From Lysinibacillus fusiformis (lineage in GTDB: Bacteria; Bacillota; Bacilli; Bacillales_A; Planococcaceae): DNA of 40,414 bases. The DNA lies in assembly GCA_030027265.1 (NCBI GenBank), contig JASENG010000026.1, forward strand, positions 1 through 40,414. The letters run 5' to 3'. Each line of letters opens with the position of its first letter. Within the stretch, counting starts at the first letter, position 1. The notes beneath the pieces are model-generated. The model saw only the letters and a program-made list of their open reading frames with translations, had not been told where the DNA came from and did no database searches. Below, one piece after another: positions 9,163-17,010 of the stretch. A program made the translations under genes and the position numbers.

Positions 9163-10154
9163 AGGCCCACGCCTTGTTGAATTGCAGTTAAAATATGATC
9201 AATCAGATTGTCTGCAGTCTTCCCCTCTGCTTCCCCTTCATAATTCAGCATCATCCGGTGACGAAGGGCCGGTTTGGCTACGGACTTAATATCCGCAATG
9301 GACACATGGAAGCGTCCCTGCAGCACGGCACGGGCTTTTGCTAATTTAATGATGCTTTGCAACCCACGCGGGCCACTCCCATACATCACATACTGCTGTA
9401 CATCCGGCAAAGCAAAATCACCTTTCGGATGAGTAGCGACTACCAAGTTAACGGCATATTCCATCATTTCATCCACAATCAATACTTCCTTGACCATTTG
9501 CTGGGCAGTAATGAGACGTTCACTGTTCATAACTTTTTCCAGTTCCACTTCCATTGCTCCAGTTGTCCGTTTCATAATTTCCATGAGCTCTTTTTTGGAC
9601 GGTGAGGGAACTAAAATTTTGCATATAAAACGGTCCATCTGCGCTTCTGGCAAAGGATAGGTCCCTTCCATTTCAATCGGGTTCTGGGTGGCAAGTACAA
9701 AGAAAGGTTTTGCCATTTTCTTTGTATCCCCCAGAATTGTTACCGTCTTTTCCCCCATTGCTTCTAGGAGGGCACTTTGAGTCTTAGGCGTTGCGCGGTT
9801 AATTTCATCTGCCAAGACCATTTGGCTAAAGATTGGTCCTGGCTGAAACACAAATTGCTGGTTTCCGTTTTGTGTCCGTTCAATAATATTCGTCCCTGTA
9901 ATATCGGTTGGCATTAAATCTGGTGTAAATTGAATACGGGAAAAGGATAAATCCAACACTTCCGATATTGTTCGGATTAACATCGTTTTACCTAGCCCAG
10001 GCAAGCCCTCTAACAAAGCATGCCCATCCGCTAATATGGCATAAAGCGTAAAATCAATTGCTTCTTCTTGCCCAACAATAAATTTTCCGATTTCCTGTTT
10101 TACTTGCTGCAACTCCCGGCTGATTTCGCTGTATTGCTGTTCATTAAAGGCCAT
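9159..10154 (-). CDS. MoxR family AAA+ ATPase
   Basis: AAA+ ATPase of 331 aa, the usual MoxR length. Walker A GLPGLGKT (50-57), Walker B VLADE (113-117), the sensor region ATQNP (155-159) and ALLEAMGEKTVT (128-139) are all present. MoxR ATPases act as chaperones or activators of vWA-containing proteins, for example in methanol dehydrogenase maturation and in RavA. With three vWA-type proteins encoded downstream, this is probably the motor of the system (inference). The ATG has AAGGAGG upstream, 13 bases after the previous gene. Confidence 0.95.
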   Translation of the reverse strand: MAFNEQQYSEISRELQQVKQEIGKFIVGQEEAIDFTLYAILADGHALLEGLPGLGKTMLIRTISEVLDLSFSRIQFTPDLMPTDITGTNIIERTQNGNQQFVFQPGPIFSQMVLADEINRATPKTQSALLEAMGEKTVTILGDTKKMAKPFFVLATQNPIEMEGTYPLPEAQMDRFICKILVPSPSKKELMEIMKRTTGAMEVELEKVMNSERLITAQQMVKEVLIVDEMMEYAVNLVVATHPKGDFALPDVQQYVMYGSGPRGLQSIIKLAKARAVLQGRFHVSIADIKSVAKPALRHRMMLNYEGEAEGKTADNLIDHILTAIQQGVGL

Positions 10155-10167
10155 TTTCTCGTCCTCC

Positions 10168-11592
10168 TTATTCCGACTCTATGGAAGAAAAATATGATTG
10201 AACAATATCTTGGAGGTCCTTTGGCAGCTGCATTCTTTCCGAACTTTTTAAATAGCTGTCCTTATAGTCTCCTATTACTTCCTCATAAGACCGGATTGTT
10301 CCTTTTGTTACTGGAACAGGTCCTTTTTGTTCACCAACTGCTGTTCCTCCACCCAGAGGACCACCATCAACAGTTGTTTCGCTGCTGCCGCCTACTCTTT
10401 CGGGAATAGATAGCAGATCGCGGCTTCCCTGACCTGATCCTGCCCCATTCGCTCCATTGCCATTGCCTGTTCCGCCAGTTCCAGTTCCTGCACCTTGCCC
10501 ATTACCGTTGCCAGTGCCAATACCGTTCCCCTGACCTTGACCTTGCGAGCCATTCCCTTGACCTTGATTTTGATCCTGCCCCTGACCTTCTCCACTCTGA
10601 CCCGAGCTTTCATTTCCTTCGTTACTGTTTTGTTGCCCATTACTTTCACTTGAAGAGTCGCCCTGTTCTTTATCTGAATTAGTTTGTGTTGATTCTGAGC
10701 CTAGTTCACTTGCGATAGCGTTCTGCAAATCGAAACTAATTGGTTTACCAAGATTGCTCAAAGCAGTTTGCGTACTATTTGCCGTATTAGCCAGTTCCTT
10801 TTGAAGCACCATTAGCTCCTCCAGCTGCTTTTGTTCCTCTGCAGTTAAGCCATCCACGCCTTCACCGCCATCCTGCTTTGCTAAATCCTGCTTTTCCTTT
10901 AATTTTTGCTCTTGAAGCTTTAATTCCTTTTGCTTTTTCACCACTTCCCGTAATGCTTCCTCTGAGGTATCGAGTTCATTTAATTTATTTTGCAATTCTT
11001 GTAATTGTTTTTTTGTTTCTTTTGTTTCGGATTTTCTTTCAAGATTTGCTACTTCTTTCTTGAGGTCATCAATAACATCCTGCTCTTTTTCGATCACAAG
11101 AGCTTGCTGTTGTGTGGCAGAAGGAAAAATTGATAGCGTCCCTATACCGATTGCCACCAAAACAATACCGACCAACACTTTTGGCTTCCAAAGGGTTTTT
11201 TCGCGTTTTTTAAATTTCTCAAAAGCATCCGGTGATTCTTTTACCGCCTTTTCCATAATGGAACTTACCAACGGATTCGATTCATCCTCTAAAGAAAGTG
11301 CTGTCACCAGCTCATTATGCGGATAAAAGCTGTCTAAACGATGCAATGCTTCCTTTTCGCGGATTCTTTTCCACCACATAAAAATTGCAACTGCAAATAA
11401 AACAGCGCCCCCCGCATAGATTGCAGTCTTACCATAATAAGGGAATACAAACAAACGAGAAACTAAAAGAATCGCCGCGCTTACAAAGACTGCCAATAGT
11501 ATTCCATATTGCAATACTGGAAACGATTGCTCCAGATTTAACCTTCCTTTTGCCAAACGGATAAATTGTTTCAGGTATCTCCGGCGATTCAT
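10168..11592 (-). CDS. Membrane protein with coiled coil and Gly/Gln/Asn-rich linker, unknown function
   Basis: Protein of 474 aa that I do not recognise as a named family. Seen: three membrane helices (about 27-48, 56-73 and 131-150); a long charged coiled coil (about 160-265, Lys/Glu/Gln heptads); a low-complexity region (about 300-400) dominated by Gly, Gln, Asn and Ser in GQGNGQG-like runs; and a short folded C-terminus (about 415-474). DUF4175-type membrane proteins in MoxR loci of other phyla have a comparable helix-coil-linker plan, so a distant link is possible. The start ATG follows a G-rich ribosome-binding site (AAGGGGG). Its place between the ABC permease and MoxR suggests a scaffold between exporter and ATPase. 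Confidence 0.75.
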   Translation of the reverse strand: MNRRRYLKQFIRLAKGRLNLEQSFPVLQYGILLAVFVSAAILLVSRLFVFPYYGKTAIYAGGAVLFAVAIFMWWKRIREKEALHRLDSFYPHNELVTALSLEDESNPLVSSIMEKAVKESPDAFEKFKKREKTLWKPKVLVGIVLVAIGIGTLSIFPSATQQQALVIEKEQDVIDDLKKEVANLERKSETKETKKQLQELQNKLNELDTSEEALREVVKKQKELKLQEQKLKEKQDLAKQDGGEGVDGLTAEEQKQLEELMVLQKELANTANSTQTALSNLGKPISFDLQNAIASELGSESTQTNSDKEQGDSSSESNGQQNSNEGNESSGQSGEGQGQDQNQGQGNGSQGQGQGNGIGTGNGNGQGAGTGTGGTGNGNGANGAGSGQGSRDLLSIPERVGGSSETTVDGGPLGGGTAVGEQKGPVPVTKGTIRSYEEVIGDYKDSYLKSSERMQLPKDLQDIVQSYFSSIESE

Positions 11593-11606
11593 TCTCTCAT
11601 GCCCCC

Positions 11607-12470
11607 TTATCTGTTTGTTTTCATATTCGCCCGCAACTTACGAATGGCCACGAATAAACAAAATGCTGTTAATAAAATATAAAAAATTAAATACCCCACC
11701 CAAATAGGTGTAGAAATACCAACTACCGACTCTATGCTGGTTGCCATTTCTGGATAAAGAATGGTTACCATCAATACACCTGGATTAATCGTTGCCCAAA
11801 AGTACGAAATTGGAGAAAATGGTGTGAGATTTTGCGCCGGTGTTCCTGAAGACAGGAACATTTGGTCCATGGTAATCCCCACAAAGAAAAAGAAAGCCGT
11901 AATTCCAGCCAAAAAGATCATTGCCCCATAAGTTGTTATCATTGATACAATTGTTTTTTTGGTAATCGTTGAAAACATGATTCCAATACTTCCGATGGCT
12001 ATCAGTGTAACCAAATAGAATAAGAATATAGTGATCAACTGTGAAGGTGATACTCCTCCAAACAAGAAAACAAGGCTATATAAAGGCAACCCGGCCAATA
12101 ACATTAAAATTAGAAAAGCCACAGAGGATAAAAGCTTCCCTATAATAATTTGAGTAGAGCTTTGAGTTGTTGTCAGCAAAATATTTAACGTTTGTTTTTC
12201 ACGCTCCGAACTTATTGCCCCTGCCGTTAAACCAGGCGTAATGAACATCACCAGCGCCATTTGAATCACGCTTAATGCTGCAAACATCGTAAAGCTATCA
12301 CTCGGTCTAAAAAAGGCAGTGCCTGAAAATTGTGTGTAGATTAATAAAAATCCTGTGACAAAAATACAGAGTACCGCTAAATAAAACATTAATCCTGAGA
12401 AGCTTTTGAAGGCTCGGAATCGTAGTTTTAACTCTTTTGACAATACTGGATTCGAAAAGCGCTCCATCAT
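11607..12470 (-). CDS. ABC-2 type transporter permease
   Basis: Protein of 287 aa with six hydrophobic segments (about 25-47, 60-80, 110-135, 145-165, 175-200 and 235-275). The SEREKQTLNILLTTTQSS segment after the second helix is the coupling-helix hallmark of ABC-2 permeases such as GldF. Together with the ATPase immediately upstream it forms an ABC exporter of the GldA/GldF kind; the substrate is unknown. The ATG overlaps the ATPase stop (TGA within ATGATG), so translation is coupled. Confidence 0.88.
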   Translation of the reverse strand: MMERFSNPVLSKELKLRFRAFKSFSGLMFYLAVLCIFVTGFLLIYTQFSGTAFFRPSDSFTMFAALSVIQMALVMFITPGLTAGAISSEREKQTLNILLTTTQSSTQIIIGKLLSSVAFLILMLLAGLPLYSLVFLFGGVSPSQLITIFLFYLVTLIAIGSIGIMFSTITKKTIVSMITTYGAMIFLAGITAFFFFVGITMDQMFLSSGTPAQNLTPFSPISYFWATINPGVLMVTILYPEMATSIESVVGISTPIWVGYLIFYILLTAFCLFVAIRKLRANMKTNR

Positions 12471-13405
12471 TTCCCATCCGCTCCCTTCGTAATCGCCATA
12501 AAGACATCCTCTAGATCCTTTTCCTCTTCTGTAATTGAATAGATAGGAATATCCTCAATCATTGCCTTACGCAACAGTTTTACTTGATCGATTGTTTTTC
12601 CGCGATAATTAAAGGCAAGTTCATTTCTCTCCATTATCACTTCGATTGAACTAATAAACGGATCCTCTTCAAAAAATTCGCGGGCTCTATCTATTTCGTC
12701 CATTACTTTTACAATAATGCGTTTATCTCCCTGCAATTGATCCTGAATCTGAGCGACATTGCCGTGAGCGATTAGCTTCCCATTATCGATAACACCTATT
12801 TCATCACACATTTCGGCAAGCTCCGGTAAAATATGCGATGAAATTAAAATAGTTTTCCCCATCGCTTTCAAATGCTTTAATATATCCCGCATCTCTACCC
12901 GGGCACGGGGATCCAATCCGGACGCCGGCTCATCTAGTATCAATACCTTTGGATCATGGATAAGTGATCGAGCTAAACAAAGACGCTGCTTCATGCCTCG
13001 GGACAGTAAGTCAACATATTCATAACGTTTATGTGTCAGGTTCACTAGCTCCAATAATTGTGGAATCAGTATTTGGCGGTCCGCAGCTGAAATTCCGTAG
13101 CTAGCTCCATAGAAATCCAGATATTCATCAGCCTTTAATTGGTCGTATACCCCAAAAAAGTCCGGCATATAGCCAATTTGTTTACGTACCTCTTTTGGTT
13201 CGTTTACAACACTTTTTCCGTTGATGAATGCATCCCCGGAAGTTGGTGACAAAAGGGTTGAAAGAATTGAAAATGTAGTTGATTTCCCTGCTCCATTAGC
13301 GCCTACAAAGCCAAATACAACCCCTTCATCTAAGGAAAGCGTTAAATTATCTAATGCTGTAAATGACCCATATTTTTTCGTTAATCCTTTTATATCAACG
13401 ATCAT
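12467..13405 (-). CDS. ABC-2 type transporter ATP-binding protein
   Basis: Nucleotide-binding subunit of 312 aa. Walker A GANGAGKST (35-43), Q-loop region IGYMPDFFG, signature LSRGMKQRL (about 139), Walker B VLILDEP (about 157) and the H-loop SSHI (about 194) are complete, so it should hydrolyse ATP. Sequence character is that of the GldA/CcmA exporter class. The start ATG overlaps the stop of the upstream gene (TAATG). Partner permease is the next gene. Confidence 0.93.
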   Translation of the reverse strand: MIVDIKGLTKKYGSFTALDNLTLSLDEGVVFGFVGANGAGKSTTFSILSTLLSPTSGDAFINGKSVVNEPKEVRKQIGYMPDFFGVYDQLKADEYLDFYGASYGISAADRQILIPQLLELVNLTHKRYEYVDLLSRGMKQRLCLARSLIHDPKVLILDEPASGLDPRARVEMRDILKHLKAMGKTILISSHILPELAEMCDEIGVIDNGKLIAHGNVAQIQDQLQGDKRIIVKVMDEIDRAREFFEEDPFISSIEVIMERNELAFNYRGKTIDQVKLLRKAMIEDIPIYSITEEEKDLEDVFMAITKGADGK

Positions 13406-15795
13406 TATTGTGTCGCCCCCCTCAATTCAACATCAGGCATTTTTACAGGAGACCCCATATTGTCTGTAAAACGGACAAGTATCTTCAATTGGCCATCTGA
13501 TGCAATATATTGGTCTAAATTTGTTGTATAACTGGCACTAGCCTCTTGAATATCTTCATAGCTCGATGTACTCCAATTCCAAATTGCAAGTGATGTTCGG
13601 TTAGCTGCTTTATTGGAGATGGAAATTTCAGTCCACGCAGCGCGATCTAAAAGTTCCTCCGGCGCCCAAACCGTAAAGTTATAATCCCCTTTATCCAAAT
13701 ACCATTCGTTTGTTGCCTCATTCATGAGTTCCATATAGCCAGATCCATTTGTTGGCTCTAAGTTTTCCTCCAATGATTCTTTGTCTAAAGAAAACTCTCC
13801 AGTCATTTCGATCGCCGGCTCAAAATTTTGAGCGATATAGGCTACTGGGGAGACCTTTGCATTTCCGTCCAGTTCAATTCCTACTAATGCTTGATCTGTC
13901 CAAGCGACAATCGCAGGCAATCTTTCACCCTCTATAAGCGCCCCCGCCCCATATTTTAGTTTTTCTAGGCGTACCGGCATTAAATCAGCTTTAGATTGTG
14001 GTTGTGAATAGTTATTATTAGAAAAAGATGGCGAAAGAAGAACAGAATTTTTTACTTCCTCTGATACGTCCAGAGTACCGTTTGCGTCAATATCTCCTAA
14101 TTTGATTTCTTTTGTACCCGACCAAATTGCCACATCATTCAATTTAAATGGGAAGTGATTTGTAATGGTACCCTCCACTTTCCCATCTTTAAGTGTAAGA
14201 TTTATATCCATTTTCCCTGCATTTTCAATTTTTGTTTCCCCAATAATGGATTGAACAGACCAATAATTCAAGTTTTGAAAATGAAGTGTTGATCCATTTG
14301 CGTGCTCTTTTACATAGGATTTCTCATGAAGTACACCTTCTGTTGAACCTCCAGAGAAATATGAATTTCTAGAAGCAACGGCTGTTGTATTTTCATCTGT
14401 CATAAAGGTAAAGTCTCCCCCACGATTTGTTAGAATTGACTCTACATAATGTCCTGTCAGATTTTCCCCTTCCACTTTATAAAAAGCAGATTGCTGAATT
14501 TGTGATTGCAGCAAACGATCTTTTGCGCCAAATAAAAACATCCCCAGTGAAAGCGCAATCGATAATATTGGAATAATCCACCATGCCCGCTCTCGTTTAT
14601 CCATTCTTTTTAAAATAAAGTAAAGAATCGGGCCAATTAATAAGATATAAATAATTACGGTAATTACCAGCAAGGTAGTCGAGACTTCAAACGAAGGAAA
14701 TAGTTCATTCACTCCGCCAACCTCGGAAGGCAGATAATTATTTATGCCGCCATAATACATACCGAAAGTATTACTGGGGTTTGAATTTTGCAAGCTAAGC
14801 ATTTGTGCCATCAATTTGGCATAGCCATCCATTCCTGCAAGCGGTTGGTCACCTAAAGAGAAGGTTGTTTGGACAACACGCCCACTCCCTACAGACGCAC
14901 TCGAAGCGAGGATTGTATCCCCATCCGCAAGCAAGCGAACACTTCCTTCCTTTGCTTGAGATTGATACACTTCAATATCCTCCGGAAATATTCCTTCGTT
15001 CGATAAAGCCGCTAAGCTTTCTTTTGATACACGAACTCGCTCATTCGATAAAGCTAAAGGCAAATGCTCTTTAAATACCCCTGCCGAAGCTTCTACTTGG
15101 TCTGAAGCACCCATTAGGAGTGTCCCGCCATTTTCTACCCATTTATAAATGGCTTGCTGCTGTTTTTCTGATAAATCTGCAATACTGATTTCATCAACCG
15201 CAATGACATCAGCCATCTCTAAACTTTTTGCATCAGCTGGCAATTCAAAATTTTTAAGCTGATTTAAATGGAAAACTTCCACATTATAAGATGAGAATTG
15301 GCGCAGCCTTTGTAGAGCAGCTAGTCGGTCACTATTTTCTGTTAATGTATATATAAATGTCGCTTGCTGATCATGAAATTGTGGACGTACTGCTTTCGTA
15401 CCTGTATATTTCACGGTTTTTCCTTTATCAATGCCGCCTTCGTAAAAATAAAATAGATTTTGTTGTTGGCTGCCGTTGTACATATAATCATCGGAGAGCC
15501 CATTTAAATAGAGCTGGATGGTTTTCGTTTCTCCCTCCGCTATATCTAATGGGTAAACCAAGCCTGAGCCTACAGAATATGACTCTGCTGCATCAATGAC
15601 TAAATCACCTGAAAAGTCGGAACCGCTATTTGTAATTGTTAACTTTAACGGTAACGGCGTGAAGTACTTTACTTTATTGTTTATCCCCGCCTCCGCACTT
15701 ACATCTAATTTCGGCGCCGCACTGGCACTGTCTATATGTAGAAAGCTCATTAAAAATGTAAAGAAAAGTATTATCGGAATAATTCGCTTTAACAA
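13405..15795 (-). CDS. Secreted/membrane protein with two central helices, first gene of the operon
   Basis: Protein of 796 aa. A signal peptide (about 1-27, ending ASA) is followed by a beta-sandwich-like extracytoplasmic part (about 30-130), a Rossmann/amidotransferase-like part (about 150-340, containing MADVIAVDEIS and WVENGGTLLMGAS), two membrane helices (about 370-395 and 402-422), and a large C-terminal soluble region (about 425-796) rich in beta strands. No catalytic motif is visible. The general plan recalls the GldG-like subunit of GldA/F/G gliding-type exporters, but I cannot confirm homology. The TTG start at 15795 is supported by AAGGAGG 8 bases upstream. It opens the operon and overlaps the ATPase gene. 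Confidence 0.75.
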   Translation of the reverse strand: MLKRIIPIILFFTFLMSFLHIDSASAAPKLDVSAEAGINNKVKYFTPLPLKLTITNSGSDFSGDLVIDAAESYSVGSGLVYPLDIAEGETKTIQLYLNGLSDDYMYNGSQQQNLFYFYEGGIDKGKTVKYTGTKAVRPQFHDQQATFIYTLTENSDRLAALQRLRQFSSYNVEVFHLNQLKNFELPADAKSLEMADVIAVDEISIADLSEKQQQAIYKWVENGGTLLMGASDQVEASAGVFKEHLPLALSNERVRVSKESLAALSNEGIFPEDIEVYQSQAKEGSVRLLADGDTILASSASVGSGRVVQTTFSLGDQPLAGMDGYAKLMAQMLSLQNSNPSNTFGMYYGGINNYLPSEVGGVNELFPSFEVSTTLLVITVIIYILLIGPILYFILKRMDKRERAWWIIPILSIALSLGMFLFGAKDRLLQSQIQQSAFYKVEGENLTGHYVESILTNRGGDFTFMTDENTTAVASRNSYFSGGSTEGVLHEKSYVKEHANGSTLHFQNLNYWSVQSIIGETKIENAGKMDINLTLKDGKVEGTITNHFPFKLNDVAIWSGTKEIKLGDIDANGTLDVSEEVKNSVLLSPSFSNNNYSQPQSKADLMPVRLEKLKYGAGALIEGERLPAIVAWTDQALVGIELDGNAKVSPVAYIAQNFEPAIEMTGEFSLDKESLEENLEPTNGSGYMELMNEATNEWYLDKGDYNFTVWAPEELLDRAAWTEISISNKAANRTSLAIWNWSTSSYEDIQEASASYTTNLDQYIASDGQLKILVRFTDNMGSPVKMPDVELRGATQ

Positions 15796-15833
15796 ACTTC
15801 TAACCTCCTTTTTTCCTCTTAATTGGTACGTTC

Positions 15834-15862
15834 ATTTTACATTTTAGTTCCATATTTTCCAA
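15834..15862 (-). promoter_or_regulatory. Candidate promoter of the MoxR/vWA operon
   Basis: Minus strand -35 TTGGAA (15857-15862), 17-base spacer, -10 TAAAAT (15834-15839), about 38 bases before the TTG start of the first gene. No other promoter is evident inside the tightly packed operon. Confidence 0.5.
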
Positions 15863-15885
15863 ACAATTATCAAATTTCAGATTTT

Positions 15886-15900
15886 GTTCGTTCTGTTCGT
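15886..15900. repeat. Direct repeat GTTCGT-TCT-GTTCGT upstream of the operon promoter
   Basis: Two copies of GTTCGT separated by three bases lie 24 bp upstream of the -35. The placement fits an activator site for the operon, but no regulator gene is adjacent. The rest of 15900-16080 shows no gene or clear signal. Confidence 0.3.
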
Positions 15901-16078
15901 ACTACTATAAGTTATTTCTATAGATTTCATGACTTAGACTTGTTACATTTCTTTTATGTTGGAGAGCTGTTAAAAGATAGGAATGAGGAATTGTTCAATA
16001 AAGGCTGCGGTTTCTGGATAGATCATTTTGAATGAAGAAGAGAATTACTATTAGAGCCCTATAATTTTTCTTTACAAC

Positions 16079-16119
16079 AAAAAAAGACAAAACCAACCGT
16101 TAAGTTGATTTTGTCTTTT
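16079..16119 (-). terminator. Terminator of scr
   Basis: An 11-bp perfect stem (16082-16092 with 16109-16119), extended by four more pairs inside one mismatch, is followed on the minus strand by U residues. It lies about 35 bases past the 3' end of the SRP RNA. Confidence 0.8.
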
Positions 16120-16151
16120 ATAAATGCCTGCATGGCTTAATATGTAATTAT

Positions 16152-16424
16152 AAGCCGTGCACCTTTCTTCGACAGCCGTACATAAGCGTTACTCTTGTCG
16201 CCAACTCAGGTTAGGCTACCCCGCGGCACATGGATGAAGCCACTTAATGCTGCTTCCTTCCGGACCTGACATGGTTCGTGGGTATCCATTGCGCAGGACC
16301 CAACCTTCAACGCTACGTGCAAGAGGCAGACCAAACATACGGACAGCCTCAGAAAAGGACTTCAGTCTCGCTAGAGCGGATTGCGAGTTACAGGGCACCG
16401 CTACCTCCCCACCTAGCACGGCAT
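16152..16424 (-). ncRNA. scr: Signal recognition particle RNA (scRNA, large Bacillus type)
   Basis: About 272 nt. The minus strand begins GCCGTGCTAGGTGGGGAGGTAGCGGTGCC-like sequence (Alu domain) and contains the highly conserved S-domain core, with the CAGGTCCGGAAGGAAGCAGC tetraloop/asymmetric loop near 16245-16275. The 5' GCCGTGC and the 3' GCACGGC close the molecule. The length and Alu domain are those of the long Bacillus SRP RNA, which binds Ffh for membrane targeting of nascent proteins. Protein ORFs predicted across it are spurious. Confidence 0.97.
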
Positions 16425-16429
16425 AAATT

Positions 16430-16459
16430 AGTATACTTTATTTCAAGGTATAATTGCAA
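16430..16459 (-). promoter_or_regulatory. scr promoter
   Basis: Minus strand -35 TTGCAA (16454-16459), 18-base spacer, -10 TATACT (16430-16435), 6 bases before the RNA 5' end. Confidence 0.65.
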
Positions 16460-16550
16460 TGTTTTGATTTGGTAATTAAGGAAAAATTGAAATTCTTCTT
16501 ATATATTCTAAAAAGCCATATTACCGTCAAAAAATAATTTATCAAAACTG

Positions 16551-16579
16551 TTGACCCAAAAAATAAACCATGATATAAT
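16551..16579 (+). promoter_or_regulatory. tRNA-Ser promoter
   Basis: -35 TTGACC (16551-16556), 17-base spacer and a perfect -10 TATAAT (16574-16579), about 33 bases before the tRNA. Confidence 0.85.
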
Positions 16580-16611
16580 ATTTCTTGTCGATAGATTTCG
16601 ACATATTATAC

Positions 16612-16704
16612 GGAGGCATACCCAAGTCTGGCTGAAGGGATCGGTCTTGAAAACCGACAGGCGGGTTACACCGCGCGTGGGTTCGAATCCTACTGCCTCC
16701 GCCA
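16612..16704 (+). tRNA. tRNA-Ser (anticodon UGA)
   Basis: A 93-nt class II tRNA with a long variable arm. Acceptor stem GGAGGCA/TGCCTCC, anticodon loop TCTTGAAAA with anticodon TGA, T loop GGTTCGAATCC, discriminator G and encoded CCA. It reads UCN serine codons. It has its own promoter and terminator and lies divergent from scr. Confidence 0.97.
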
Positions 16705-16725
16705 TTTTAATATTCAACTATTAAC

Positions 16726-16752
16726 CGTATACTTTTGTATACGATTTTTTTA
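16726..16752 (+). terminator. tRNA-Ser terminator
   Basis: Perfect 7-bp stem CGTATAC/GTATACG (16726-16732, 16737-16743) with a TTTT loop, followed by seven T after one A. Confidence 0.85.
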
Positions 16753-16755
16753 TTT

Positions 16756-16796
16756 AAAACGACTTAAGAGGTTTTTTACCTTTTAAGTCGTTTTTT
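16756..16796. terminator. Second strong hairpin terminator, probably bidirectional
   Basis: A 12-bp perfect stem (16756-16767 with 16783-16794) continues inward through AGGT/ACCT and is followed by T on the plus strand and by a shorter U run on the minus strand. On the plus strand it backs up the tRNA terminator; on the minus strand it would end any RNA made from 16800-16940. Confidence 0.75.
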
Positions 16797-16797
16797 G

Positions 16798-16940
16798 TTA
16801 GACAGGCTTCGTCAAGATTGTTTGACTGTCGCTAAAGCTCTCGTCCCAGCGTACACCCTACCTATTGACTACCAGATGGTGCCGCTAAACTCCACAGCGT
16901 ACTTTTCGCCACAAAGTTTTCATACTCGACTGGTTCAAAA
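16798..16940. other. GC-richer hairpin-rich element, possible structured RNA or repeat
   Basis: No convincing gene. Short inverted repeats follow one another: GACAG/CTGTC with TCAA/TTTGA inside (16801-16830), two related hairpins closed by CGCT/AGCG (16830-16854 and 16883-16902, which are diverged direct repeats starting CGCTAAA and ending CAGCGTAC), and ACC/GGT (16871-16880). Terminator hairpins flank it on both sides. Strand unknown. Confidence 0.4.
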
Positions 16941-16943
16941 CAA

Positions 16944-16978
16944 AAAACTTTCAACGTTAACGCTGAAAGTTTTTGCAG
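16944..16978. terminator. Terminator of the glutamate symporter gene, bidirectional
   Basis: An 11-bp stem AAAAACTTTCA/TGAAAGTTTTT with a 10-base loop, with A runs before and T runs after. It lies about 30 bp past the symporter stop codon. Confidence 0.75.
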
Positions 16979-17010
16979 TCACATATATGATTTAATTAGC
17001 CTCTATATTT

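Noticed and set aside
10168..10700. Possible collagen-like or surface-exposed repeat protein from the Gly/Gln-rich region
   Set aside because: There is no G-x-y periodicity or signal peptide; the protein begins with membrane helices and a coiled coil, so the region is a linker.
15823..16035. Plus-strand 70-aa ORF upstream of the large operon
   Set aside because: It overlaps the predicted operon promoter, lacks a ribosome-binding site and resembles no family.
16216..16475. ORFs on both strands across the SRP RNA
   Set aside because: They are overlaid on a clear scRNA and have no ribosome-binding sites.
16508..16717. Minus-strand ORF with the words AEAVGFEPTRG across the tRNA-Ser gene
   Set aside because: This is the well-known spurious translation of the antisense of tRNA genes; the plus strand is a complete tRNA with promoter and terminator.
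16795..16995. Plus-strand 66-aa ORF between tRNA-Ser and the symporter
   Set aside because: It has no ribosome-binding site, starts within a terminator's T run and crosses another terminator; the region is better explained as a structured element.
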